Part shown: positions 8,433 through 16,812 of the stretch, one piece after another
How the letters are laid out: each line of letters starts with the position of its first letter
Position numbering within the stretch: position 1 is the first letter of the stretch
Source: Dactylosporangium aurantiacum
Lineage (GTDB): Bacteria; Actinomycetota; Actinomycetes; Mycobacteriales; Micromonosporaceae
Length of the DNA: 64,000 nucleotides
Direction of reading: 5' to 3'
Assembly (NCBI RefSeq): GCF_000716715.1
Contig: NZ_JNYJ01000048.1
Location: 1 to 64,000, forward strand
Notes under the pieces: generated by a model
Seen by the model: the letters and a program-made list of their open reading frames with translations, nothing else
Databases searched by the model: none
What the model was told of the DNA's origin: nothing
Program-made: the position numbers and the translations under genes

Positions 8433-10391
8433 TTGTCTCGTGTCTACGTGCGCCGGCTCGCTGTCGGCGGCGTCGTCCTCGCGTCGGTCGCCGCGACCGC
8501 CACCGGGGCCGACGCAGCGCACCAGGGTGAGGTAGGGAAGCTCACCTACAACGTCGGATCCACGGTCTATGTGGCCAACCAGGACGGCTCCGGGGCGACG
8601 GTGCTGGCCACCGGCGTCAACGGCAACGGCGCGTGGTCGCCGGACGGCAGCCGCTTCGTGTACGCCGCGACCGACGGCGGCATCAAGACCGTCCGCCAGT
8701 ACGGCGGCACGCCGCTCAACCTCACGGATCCGCAGGCCGGCGTCGCCACCGACCCGACCTGGTCGGCCCGGGGCCGGTGGATCTATTTCAGCCGCAACGG
8801 CCAGCTGTGGTCCACGTCCAGTGACGGCACCTTCTGGGAGGCCCCGCTGAACGAGAACCCCGGCGGGTTCGTCGACGTCAACCCGTCCGCGTCCGACGAC
8901 GGCGACATCATCTTCGAGCGGTCCGGCGCGGTCTACAAGTACAACGCCGGAAGCCCCGGCAGCCCGACCAAGCTGGTCGACGCGGCCACCGACCCGGACT
9001 TCGCGCCGGGCGGCGGGAGGTTCGTCTACGTGTCGGCGGGCAATCTGTGGGTCGCCGACAGCGACGGCGGCAACAAGACCCAGCTGACCACCGAGGGCGG
9101 CGCCAGCAGCCCCGCCTTCTCCGCCGACGGCGCCAGCGTCGTCTACGCCTCCGGCAACGCGGTGAAGAAGGTCGACGTCGCCTCGAAGCAGTCCGCGACG
9201 GTCAAGGACAACGGCAGCGCCCCGACCTCGCAGGGCGTCCGGCGCAACGTGGTGCAGCGCATCTGGGGTGCCGACGGCACCGGCACCGCGATCGCCACCT
9301 CGCAGTGGAACTACCTCGACCTCGGCAACCCCAACGGCAGTGACGAACAGGGCCGGGTCCACGCCCACGCGGTGGTGCTGTCGCGCAGCGACACCTACCT
9401 CGACGCCCTGGTCGGCTCGGCGCTCGCCATCAGCAAGCAGGCGCCGCTGCTGATCACCGCACCGGGCAGCACGGTCGAGCCCCGGGTCCTCGACGAGATC
9501 AAGCGGATCCTGGGCTCGAACAGCGACATCTACCTGCTGGGCGGCACGCTCGCCCTGCCGGCGGGGATCGAGACCCAGCTCCGGAACCTCGGCTACCAGG
9601 TGCACCGGCTCTGGGGCAACACGCATTACGACACGGCGATCGAGATCAACAAGCAGATCACGCCCGATCCGCGCACCGCGATCGTCACCACCGGCGCGAA
9701 CTACTACGACGCCCTGGCCGCCGGTGCGGCGACGGGCCCGAACCCCGGCACGGTCATCGTCCTCACCGATGGTGTCAACATGCCGGCCGCGTCGGCGAAC
9801 TACCTCAACGGCCTCAACCCGGACTACGAGCACGGTGGCACGGCCATCGTCACCGCGGGCGGCCCGGGCAACACCGCACTGCAGTACGCCTACCTGCGCG
9901 GGCAGCTGCCCGCGTGGGGCGACGCCTGGGGCTACTGGCCGCTGGTCGGCGACAACGAGAAGGACACCGCGGTCCAGTTGGCCCAGTTCTTCTTCGCGTC
10001 GCCGCTCTCCGTGGCGCTGGCCACCAACCGCGGCTGGCAGGACGCCCTCACCGGCGGCGCGATGATCGGCGCGGCGGACGGACCGCTGCTGCTCGTCGAC
10101 AACACCGGTGGCCTGTACGGCCCGGTCGCCACCTACCTCTCCGAGGGCGCGGGCAGCATCTCCCACGCCGTGATGCTCGGCGGCTACCTGGCACTGCCGG
10201 ACAACCTCGCCCCGACCGTCGGCGACGCGATCGCGGTGGCCGGCCAGTTCGACTTCATCGACGGCCAGATCGCCGTGGCCGGCAACGGGCTGCGCGGGCA
10301 GACCGCCACGCCGACGACCGGCGCCGACACCGTCGTGACGAACGCGAAGGTGCCCGGCCTCACCACGGTCGCGCCCACGACCGTCAAGTAG
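8433..10391 (+). CDS. Secreted PD40 beta-propeller / CWB2 cell-wall-binding protein, copy 1
   Basis: I choose TTG 8433 because GGGGGAGGA precedes it and the protein then starts with a clean signal peptide (Arg-rich start, GGVVLASVAATATG, cleavage near DA-A), giving 652 residues. Residues about 35-285 hold TolB/PD40-like propeller repeats (GAWSPDGSRFVYA, FAPGGGRFVYVSAG, FSADGASVVYASG). Residues about 290-620 hold three CWB2-type repeats (VVLSRSDTYLDALVGSALA; IVTTGANYYDALAAGAA; ALATNRGWQDALTGGAM). CWB2 repeats bind wall-anionic polymers in Gram-positives; the propeller face probably binds a ligand or partner. It is most like copy 2. Confidence 0.85.
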   Translation: MSRVYVRRLAVGGVVLASVAATATGADAAHQGEVGKLTYNVGSTVYVANQDGSGATVLATGVNGNGAWSPDGSRFVYAATDGGIKTVRQYGGTPLNLTDPQAGVATDPTWSARGRWIYFSRNGQLWSTSSDGTFWEAPLNENPGGFVDVNPSASDDGDIIFERSGAVYKYNAGSPGSPTKLVDAATDPDFAPGGGRFVYVSAGNLWVADSDGGNKTQLTTEGGASSPAFSADGASVVYASGNAVKKVDVASKQSATVKDNGSAPTSQGVRRNVVQRIWGADGTGTAIATSQWNYLDLGNPNGSDEQGRVHAHAVVLSRSDTYLDALVGSALAISKQAPLLITAPGSTVEPRVLDEIKRILGSNSDIYLLGGTLALPAGIETQLRNLGYQVHRLWGNTHYDTAIEINKQITPDPRTAIVTTGANYYDALAAGAATGPNPGTVIVLTDGVNMPAASANYLNGLNPDYEHGGTAIVTAGGPGNTALQYAYLRGQLPAWGDAWGYWPLVGDNEKDTAVQLAQFFFASPLSVALATNRGWQDALTGGAMIGAADGPLLLVDNTGGLYGPVATYLSEGAGSISHAVMLGGYLALPDNLAPTVGDAIAVAGQFDFIDGQIAVAGNGLRGQTATPTTGADTVVTNAKVPGLTTVAPTTVK

Positions 10392-10412
10392 GCACCACAG
10401 CACGACCAGCGC

Positions 10413-10439
10413 GGGCCCCGGCGGATCTCGCCGGGGCCC
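10413..10439 (+). terminator. Strong hairpin terminator after copy 1
   Basis: A perfect 11-bp GC-rich stem (10413-10423 with 10429-10439) and a 5-nt loop, 21 bp after the copy 1 stop. Confidence 0.8.
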
Positions 10440-10492
10440 GTCGCGCTTCCCGTCCGGTGTGGACGGTCCGGATCTTTGACCGAGACCTCCTC

Positions 10493-10666
10493 GATGTCCC
10501 GGTTTGATCATCAGACGTTCAGCCAGGACCTCGAAAACGGGGGCAACGGGAAAGAAGATTCATGATTAAACTCCCGGTCGGACCCCGCCTCGACGCCTCG
10601 GTGGAAGCGAGTGCGGTTCGGTCATCCGTGCGGTGGTCCGTTCAATCCTTTTCGGGGAGGATCAAT
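10493..10666 (+). promoter_or_regulatory. Conserved leader of PD40-CWB2 copy 2
   Basis: The same ordered blocks as in the copy 1 leader: GATGTC at 10493, CATCAGACGTTCAGCCAGG at 10509-10527, ATGATTAAACTCCCGGTCGG from 10562, TCCGTGCGGTGGTCCGTTCA near 10625-10644, and GGGGAGG (10654-10660) before TTG 10667. Spacing between the first two blocks and the third differs from copy 1, so these are conserved islands rather than one unchanged duplication. Confidence 0.6.
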
Positions 10667-12619
10667 TTGTCTCGTGCTTACGTGCGCCGAATCGCCATCG
10701 GCGGCGTAACCCTCGCGTCGGTCGCCGCGACCGCCACGGCGGCCAACGCAGCACACCAGGGCGACGTAGGAATGCTCACCTACAACGTCGGATCCACCGC
10801 CTACGTCGCCAACCAGGACGGCTCCGGACCCACGGTGCTGGCCTCCGGCGTCAACGGCAACGGCGCATGGTCGCCGGACGGCAGCCGCTTCGCCTACGCC
10901 GCCACCGACGGCAGCATCAAGACCGTCCGCCACAACGGCGGCACGCCACTCACCCTCACGGACCCGCAGGACGGCGTCGCCATCGACCCGTCATGGAGCG
11001 CCTACGGCCAGCGCGTCTACTTCAGCCGCTACGGCCAGCTCTGGTACACCTCCAGCGACGGCACCTTCTGGGAGCGGTCGCTGGGCGAGAACCCGGGCGG
11101 GTACAACGACATCAACCCCTCCGTGTCCGACGCCAACGACGTCATCTTCGAGCGGTCGGGCTCGGTCTACCGGTACAACCCCGCTACCCCGGCCAGCCCG
11201 ACCCTGCTGGTCAGCGGCGCCACCAACCCGGACTTCGCGCCGGGCGGCGACACGTTCGTCTACGTGTCGGCGGGCAACGTGTGGACCGCCGACAGCGCGG
11301 GCGGCAACAAGACCCAGCTGACCACCGACGGTGGCGCGAGCGACCCGGCGTTCTCCGCCGACGGCGCGAGCGTCGTCTACTCCTCCGGCGGCTCGGTGAA
11401 GAAGGTCGACGTCGTGTCGAAGCAGTCCGCGACGGTCAAGGCGGGCACCGCCCCGACCTCGCAGGGCGTGCGGACCAACGTGGTGCAGCGCGTGTGGGGT
11501 GCCGACGGCACCGACACCGCGATCGCCACCTCGCAGTGGAACTACCTCGACGCGGGCGCCACCGAGGACGACCGGGGCCGCGTCCCGGCCGGCGCGGTCG
11601 TGCTGTCGCGCAGCGACACCTACCTCGACGCCCTGGTCGGCTCGGCGCTCGCCATCAACAAGCACGCGCCGCTGCTGATCACCGCTCGCGGCAACACCGT
11701 CGAGCCGCGGGTCCTCGCCGAGGTCAAGCGGGTCCTCGGCACGTCCGGCGACGTCTACCTGCTGGGCGGCACGCTCGCCCTGCCGGCCGGCATCGAGTCC
11801 CAGCTGACGAGCCTCGGGTACTCCGTGCACCGGCTCTGGGGCGCCACGCACTACGACACGGCGATCGAGATCAACAAGCAGATCACCACCGATCCGCAGA
11901 CCGCGATCGTCACCACCGGCGCGAACTACTACGACGCCCTCGCCGCCGGTGCGGCCGCGGGCGCCAACCCCGACACCGTCATCGTCCTCACCGACGGGGT
12001 CAACATGCCGGCCGCGTCGGCGAACTACCTCAACAGCCTGAGCCCGTACTACCAGAACGGTGGCACGGCCATCGTGACGGCCGGCGGCCCGGGCAACAGC
12101 GCGCTCGAGAACGCCTACTTCCGCGGGCAGCTGTACACGTGGGGCGACGACTGGTTCTACTTCCCGCTGGTCGGCAACAACGAGATGGACACCGCGGTCG
12201 CGCTGGCCCAGTTCTTCTTCGCCGCACCGGTCGCGGCCGCGATCTCCACCAACCGCGGCTGGCAGGACGCCCTCACCGGCGGTGCGATGATCGGCGCGGC
12301 CTACGGTCCGCTGCTGCTCACCAACCCCAACGCCCTGTACGGCCCGGTCGCCACCTACCTCTCCGAGGGTGCGGGCAGCATCGTCGGCGGCGTGATGCTC
12401 GGTGGCTACCTTGCCCTGCCGGACTCCCTCATCGGGACGATCGGCAACAACATCGCCGTCACCGGTCAGTGGGAGTTCGAGGACCTCACGGCGCAGCTCT
12501 CCGCCGCGGGTGGCAAGACGGCGCTGCGCGCGCAGACCGTCACGCCGAAGGCCGACGCCGACGGCGGCGCCACCAAGGTGCCCGGTCTGACGGCGGTCAC
12601 ACCCAAGGCAGCCAAGTAA
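10667..12619 (+). CDS. Secreted PD40 beta-propeller / CWB2 cell-wall-binding protein, copy 2
   Basis: Start TTG 10667 behind GGGGAGG; 650 residues. The signal peptide has the family form (RRIAIGGVTLASVAATATAANA). It has the same domain order as copy 1: PD40 propeller repeats (GAWSPDGSRFAYAATDG, FAPGGDTFVYVSAG) and three CWB2 repeats. It aligns with copy 1 almost without gaps and is its closest relative in the array, including the leader. Differences are spread along the sequence, so the duplication is not recent. Expected at the cell wall; ligand unknown. Confidence 0.85.
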   Translation: MSRAYVRRIAIGGVTLASVAATATAANAAHQGDVGMLTYNVGSTAYVANQDGSGPTVLASGVNGNGAWSPDGSRFAYAATDGSIKTVRHNGGTPLTLTDPQDGVAIDPSWSAYGQRVYFSRYGQLWYTSSDGTFWERSLGENPGGYNDINPSVSDANDVIFERSGSVYRYNPATPASPTLLVSGATNPDFAPGGDTFVYVSAGNVWTADSAGGNKTQLTTDGGASDPAFSADGASVVYSSGGSVKKVDVVSKQSATVKAGTAPTSQGVRTNVVQRVWGADGTDTAIATSQWNYLDAGATEDDRGRVPAGAVVLSRSDTYLDALVGSALAINKHAPLLITARGNTVEPRVLAEVKRVLGTSGDVYLLGGTLALPAGIESQLTSLGYSVHRLWGATHYDTAIEINKQITTDPQTAIVTTGANYYDALAAGAAAGANPDTVIVLTDGVNMPAASANYLNSLSPYYQNGGTAIVTAGGPGNSALENAYFRGQLYTWGDDWFYFPLVGNNEMDTAVALAQFFFAAPVAAAISTNRGWQDALTGGAMIGAAYGPLLLTNPNALYGPVATYLSEGAGSIVGGVMLGGYLALPDSLIGTIGNNIAVTGQWEFEDLTAQLSAAGGKTALRAQTVTPKADADGGATKVPGLTAVTPKAAK

Positions 12620-12638
12620 GCAGCACGGCTCAACAGGA

Positions 12639-12666
12639 CGGCCCCGGCGTATCACCGCCGGGGCCG
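12639..12666 (+). terminator. Strong hairpin terminator between copies 2 and 3
   Basis: A perfect 11-bp stem (12639-12649 with 12656-12666) and a 6-nt loop. It lies 24 bp upstream of the copy 3 start, so it may attenuate read-through rather than stop it fully, because copy 3 has no leader of its own. Confidence 0.75.
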
Positions 12667-12690
12667 TTCCCGTCACGGGGAGGAACCATC

Positions 12691-14631
12691 GTGTCCCACA
12701 CCTACGCCCGCCGGATCATCGTCGGCGGTGTCACCCTCGCGACGGTCGCCGCGACCGCCACGGCGGCCAACGCAACCCAGCCCGGCGAGGTCGGGCAGGT
12801 CGCCTACCGGGTCGGTGGCGCCCTGTACCGCGCCAACCCGGACGGCAGCGGCGCCACCCTCATGTCGAGCAGCTCCGCCACGCCCGGCACCACCGGCAGT
12901 TGGTCGGACGACGGCAGCCGCTACGCGTACTCGTCCCTCGGCGGCCTCGTCAGCGTCCGTAACACCGGAGGCTGGACCGTCCAGATCACCGGCGACGCCG
13001 CCGACATCGACCCGGAGTGGAGCCCCGGCGGCCGGTATCTCTACTTCAGCCGCAACGGTCACCTGTTCGGCGCCGTCAGCGACGGCTCCGCGGAAGCGGA
13101 ACCGCTCGGCGCGGATCACGGCAACGCCTACCAGGACACCGACCCGGCGGTGTCGTCCCAGTATCAGATCATCTTCGAGCGGACGGCGCCCGGCCAGCCG
13201 GTGTCGATCTGGCAGTACCCCCAGGGAAACCCGAGCGTCGAGGTCAAGCTGGTCGACGGCGCCAGCCCGGACTTCGCGCCGGACGGGGACCGCTTCGCCT
13301 ACATCTTCGCCGGCAACCTGTGGACCGCCGCCGCCGACGGCAGCGACAAGCAGCAGCTGACCACCGACGGCACGGCCAGCGACCCGGCGTACTCGCCCGA
13401 CGGCACCGAGATCGCCTTCTCCACCGCGGGCGCGCTGAAGAAGATCAAGATCGACGGCACCGGGCTGAGCACCATCAAGGCCGCCGGGACCGCGCCGGCC
13501 TGGCAGACCCTCAACACCAACGGGGTCGAGCGGGTCTGGGGCAGTGACGGCGTCGCCACTGCCATCGCCACCTCCCAGTGGAACTACGTCGACGACGGCC
13601 AGGGCGGGGACGACGCCGGCCGGATCGAGGCGGGCGCCGTCGTGCTGACCCGCAGCGACACCTACCTCGACGCCCTGGTCGGCTCGGCGCTCGCCATCAA
13701 GAACGACGCGCCGCTGCTGATCACCAAACCGGGCAACACCGTCGAGCCGCGCGTCGTCAGCGAGATCGGCCGGGTCCTGGGCGGCCACGGCGACGTGTAC
13801 CTGCTCGGCGGCACCCTGGCCCTGCCGGAGGGCATCGAGACCCAGCTCAAGAACCTCGGGTACACGGTGCACCGCATCTGGGGCCAGAACCACTACGAGA
13901 CCGCGGTCGCGATCAACCAGCAGATCACCACCGACCCGCAGGTCGCGATCGTCACGACCGGCGCGAACTACTACGACGCCCTAGCTGCCGGGGCGGCCGC
14001 GGGCGCCGTCGGCGACACCGCGATCATCCTCACCGACGGCGGCACGATGCCGCCGTCGTCGGCGGCGTACCTCAACAGCCTCGACCCCAGCAAGGTCGCG
14101 GTCGTCACGGCGGGCGGTCCCGGCGACACGGCGCTGGCCAACGCGCTGTCGAGGGGACAGCTCGGCAACTGGGCCGGCTTCACCATGAACGACGCCTACC
14201 GCCTGGTCGGCAACGACGAGATCAGCACGGCGCTGCAGCTGGCCAAATTCTTCTTCTCGACGCCGACCTTCGTGGCGATCTCCACCAACCGCGGCTGGCA
14301 GGACGCCCTCACCGGCGGCGCGATGATCGGCGCGAGCCACGGCCCGCTACTGCTCACCGCGCCGGACCGACTCGACGGCGGGGTCACGGAGTACCTCGCG
14401 GAGAACTCGGCGAGCATCTGGTACGGCGTCATGCTGGGCGGCTACCTGGCCCTGCCGGACGCGCTCATCGAGCCGTACGGCAACGCGTTCAGCGCGCAGT
14501 TCACGTACTTCCCGGGCGGGCTGGCGGCCGGAAAGACCCAGCTGCGGGCGCAGCCGGCCCAGCCGAGGTCCCTGGTCCCGCACGCGGACCTCGACCCGAA
14601 GAGCGTGCCCGGCCTGCGGGCCGGGCGCTGA
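12691..14631 (+). CDS. Secreted PD40 beta-propeller / CWB2 cell-wall-binding protein, copy 3
   Basis: GTG 12691 follows GGGGAGGA (12677-12684) and begins a family signal peptide (RRIIVGGVTLATVAATATA), giving 646 residues. The propeller half is more diverged from copies 1 and 2 (DDGSRYAYSSLGG, SPGGRYLYFSRNG), while the CWB2 half keeps the signatures VVLTRSDTYLDALVGSALA, IVTTGANYYDALAAGAA and STNRGWQDALTGGAM. It lacks the conserved leader and sits only 71 bp after copy 2, so it probably depends on read-through past the hairpin or on a promoter I cannot see. Confidence 0.85.
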   Translation: MSHTYARRIIVGGVTLATVAATATAANATQPGEVGQVAYRVGGALYRANPDGSGATLMSSSSATPGTTGSWSDDGSRYAYSSLGGLVSVRNTGGWTVQITGDAADIDPEWSPGGRYLYFSRNGHLFGAVSDGSAEAEPLGADHGNAYQDTDPAVSSQYQIIFERTAPGQPVSIWQYPQGNPSVEVKLVDGASPDFAPDGDRFAYIFAGNLWTAAADGSDKQQLTTDGTASDPAYSPDGTEIAFSTAGALKKIKIDGTGLSTIKAAGTAPAWQTLNTNGVERVWGSDGVATAIATSQWNYVDDGQGGDDAGRIEAGAVVLTRSDTYLDALVGSALAIKNDAPLLITKPGNTVEPRVVSEIGRVLGGHGDVYLLGGTLALPEGIETQLKNLGYTVHRIWGQNHYETAVAINQQITTDPQVAIVTTGANYYDALAAGAAAGAVGDTAIILTDGGTMPPSSAAYLNSLDPSKVAVVTAGGPGDTALANALSRGQLGNWAGFTMNDAYRLVGNDEISTALQLAKFFFSTPTFVAISTNRGWQDALTGGAMIGASHGPLLLTAPDRLDGGVTEYLAENSASIWYGVMLGGYLALPDALIEPYGNAFSAQFTYFPGGLAAGKTQLRAQPAQPRSLVPHADLDPKSVPGLRAGR

Positions 14632-14642
14632 CGATCGCATCA

Positions 14643-14678
14643 GGAACGGGTCCCGGTGGAGCCTGGCGGGCCCGTTCC
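14643..14678 (+). terminator. Hairpin terminator after copy 3
   Basis: The inverted repeat GGAACGGG (14643-14650) and CCCGTTCC (14671-14678), whose GC-rich loop can pair further. It lies 11 bp after the copy 3 stop. Confidence 0.6.
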
Positions 14679-14691
14679 GCGTTCTGCCCAT

Positions 14692-14860
14692 GATGTCCAG
14701 GTTTGCCCATCGGCCGTTCGGCCGGAGCCGATTCCGGTACGGCACACGACAAACATTCATGCTTACACTCCCGATCGGACTTCGACCGGAGCCGCCGCTC
14801 GCCGCGGCAGGTGCCTCACGGCAGGTGATGTCCGTTCACATCCTTCGGGGAGGATCGATC
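14692..14860 (+). promoter_or_regulatory. Conserved leader of PD40-CWB2 copy 4
   Basis: The same blocks as before copies 1 and 2: GATGTCCAGGTTTG at 14692, CATCGGCCGTTCGGCCGG at 14708-14725, ATGCTTACACTCCCGATCGG from 14759, GTCCGTTCACATCCTT near 14830, and GGGGAGGA (14847-14854) before TTG 14861. The match to the copy 2 leader is closest in the first 40 bases. Confidence 0.6.
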
Positions 14861-16753
14861 TTGCTTCATCGCAACGTTCGCCAGGTCATCATCGGCGGCG
14901 TGACCCTCGTGACGGTCGCCGCGACCGTCACGAGTGCCGGCGCGTCCACCTACGGCGATGTCGGAAACCTCTCCTACAACGTCGGCAGCACCGTCTACGT
15001 CGCGGCCCAGGACGGCTCCGGCGCCAAGGTGCTGGCGACCGACGTGGTCGGCAAGGGCGCCTGGTCGCCGGACGGCAGCCGCTTCGCCTACCTGTCTACC
15101 GACGGCAGCATCAAGACCGTCCGTTACGACGGCGGTCCGGCGCTCACGCTCACGGACCCCTACTACGGCACCGTCACCGACCCGACGTGGAACGCCACCG
15201 GTGACCTCATCTACTACGAGAGCAACCGCCAGTTGAAGAGCACGTCCAGCGACGGCACGTTCTACGTCGACTACCTGGGCGGCAACCCGGAGAGCCAGCA
15301 CGTCGACGTCAACCCCTCCGTATCCCTCTACGGGGATGTCATCTTCGAGCGGGAAGGTGCCATCTACAAGTGGGAGGAGGGCGGGTTCTACCACGTCAAG
15401 CTGATCGACGACGGCACCAACCCGGACTTCGCGCCCGACGGGGAGCGCTTCGTCTACCTCGCCGCCGGTGACCTGTGGATCGCCGACATCGACGGTGGCA
15501 ACCGGGTACAGCTGACCACCGGCGGCGACGCGACCGACCCCGCGTACGCACCCGACGGCGAGAGTGTCGTCTACGCCACCACCGGCGCCGTGATCAAGCG
15601 GGTCGACGTGGCGTCGAAGCAGGTCAGCACCGTGAAGAGCGGCGGCACCACGCCCGTGCTCCAGGGCCTTCAGCGCGACGCGGTCAACCGCGTCTGGGGC
15701 AACGACGGGACCGAGACCGCGATCGCGACGTCCCAGCGCAACTTCGGCGACGGCGACGCCAACGCGGTCGTACTGTCCCGCAGCGACACGTATCTCGACG
15801 CGCTGGTCGGCTCGGCGCTCGCCGTCAACGAGCACGCGCCGCTGCTGATCACCAAGCCCGGCAACACCGTCGAGGCCCGCGTCCTGGCCGAGATCAAGCG
15901 GGTCCTGGGCAGCACCGGCACTATCTACCTGCTCGGCGGCACACTGGCCCTGCCGCAGGGGATCCAGACCCAGCTGAAGAACCTCGGCTACCAGGTCACC
16001 CGGCTGTGGGGCGCCACGCACTTCGAGACGGCGATCGCGATCGACCAGCAGATCACCGGCGGGGAGACGCCCGCCGCGGCGATCGTGACGACCGGCGCGA
16101 ACTACTACGACGCGCTCGCCGCCGGCGCGGCCGCGGGCGCCAACCCGGGCACCGTCATCGTCCTCACTGACGGCGAGGAGATGCCGGACGTCTCCGCGGA
16201 CTACCTCAACCACCTCAACCCGGACTACGAGAACGGCGGCACTCTCATCGTGACCGCCGGCGGCCCGGGCGACACCGCCCTGCTGCAGGCGGACCTCGAC
16301 TGGCCCAACGGCTCGCCGTACTACCCGCTCGTCGGCGACAACGAGATGGACACCGCGATCGCCCTCGCCTCGTTCTTCTTCGCCGCCCCGTTCAACGTCG
16401 CCCTCTCGACCAACCGCGGCTGGCAGGACGCCCTCACCGGCGGCGCGATGATCGGCGGCACCTACGGCCCGCTGCTGCTCACCGACCCCGACCAGCTCTA
16501 CGGGCCGGTCGCGCAGTACCTGTCGGAAGGCTCCGGCAGCATCCACGAGGCCGTCATGCTCGGCGGCTATCTCGCCCTGCCCGACGCGCTCATCGCGCCG
16601 ATCGGCGACTCGATCTGCGTGGCGGGCCACTACGACTACAACCCGCACGACGCGGCGGCGGCCGGCAGGTCGGCGAAGCGGAGCCTCGCGGCGAAACGGA
16701 CCACCACCAGTGTGCCGGGCGTCAACAAGGCCACCCCGAAGCTCTACAAGTAG
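14861..16753 (+). CDS. Secreted PD40 beta-propeller / CWB2 cell-wall-binding protein, copy 4
   Basis: TTG 14861 behind GGGGAGGA gives 630 residues. The signal peptide runs QVIIGGVTLVTVAATVTSAGA. PD40 repeats are present (GAWSPDGSRFAYLSTDG, FAPDGERFVYLAAG), then three CWB2 repeats (VVLSRSDTYLDALVGSALA, IVTTGANYYDALAAGAAAG, LSTNRGWQDALTGGAM). It is shorter than copies 1 and 2 in the linker before the CWB2 half (SQRNFGDGDANA). An extra upstream frame exists back to 14690 but crosses the conserved leader and is unlikely to be translated. Confidence 0.85.
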   Translation: MLHRNVRQVIIGGVTLVTVAATVTSAGASTYGDVGNLSYNVGSTVYVAAQDGSGAKVLATDVVGKGAWSPDGSRFAYLSTDGSIKTVRYDGGPALTLTDPYYGTVTDPTWNATGDLIYYESNRQLKSTSSDGTFYVDYLGGNPESQHVDVNPSVSLYGDVIFEREGAIYKWEEGGFYHVKLIDDGTNPDFAPDGERFVYLAAGDLWIADIDGGNRVQLTTGGDATDPAYAPDGESVVYATTGAVIKRVDVASKQVSTVKSGGTTPVLQGLQRDAVNRVWGNDGTETAIATSQRNFGDGDANAVVLSRSDTYLDALVGSALAVNEHAPLLITKPGNTVEARVLAEIKRVLGSTGTIYLLGGTLALPQGIQTQLKNLGYQVTRLWGATHFETAIAIDQQITGGETPAAAIVTTGANYYDALAAGAAAGANPGTVIVLTDGEEMPDVSADYLNHLNPDYENGGTLIVTAGGPGDTALLQADLDWPNGSPYYPLVGDNEMDTAIALASFFFAAPFNVALSTNRGWQDALTGGAMIGGTYGPLLLTDPDQLYGPVAQYLSEGSGSIHEAVMLGGYLALPDALIAPIGDSICVAGHYDYNPHDAAAAGRSAKRSLAAKRTTTSVPGVNKATPKLYK

Positions 16754-16760
16754 GCGAGCG

Positions 16761-16784
16761 GGGAGCGGGCCACGGCCCGCTCCC
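16761..16784 (+). terminator. Strong hairpin terminator between copies 4 and 5
   Basis: Perfect 11-bp arms (16761-16771 and 16774-16784) with a 2-nt centre, so the effective loop is four bases. It lies 29 bp before the copy 5 start. Confidence 0.75.
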
Positions 16785-16812
16785 ACGACTGTTCCCCCAT
16801 GTGAGGACTGGC

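Noticed and set aside
8406..10511. Long minus-strand frames under each PD40-CWB2 copy
   Set aside because: They repeat because the copies repeat; the translations are Val/Arg/Gly-rich and carry no family features.
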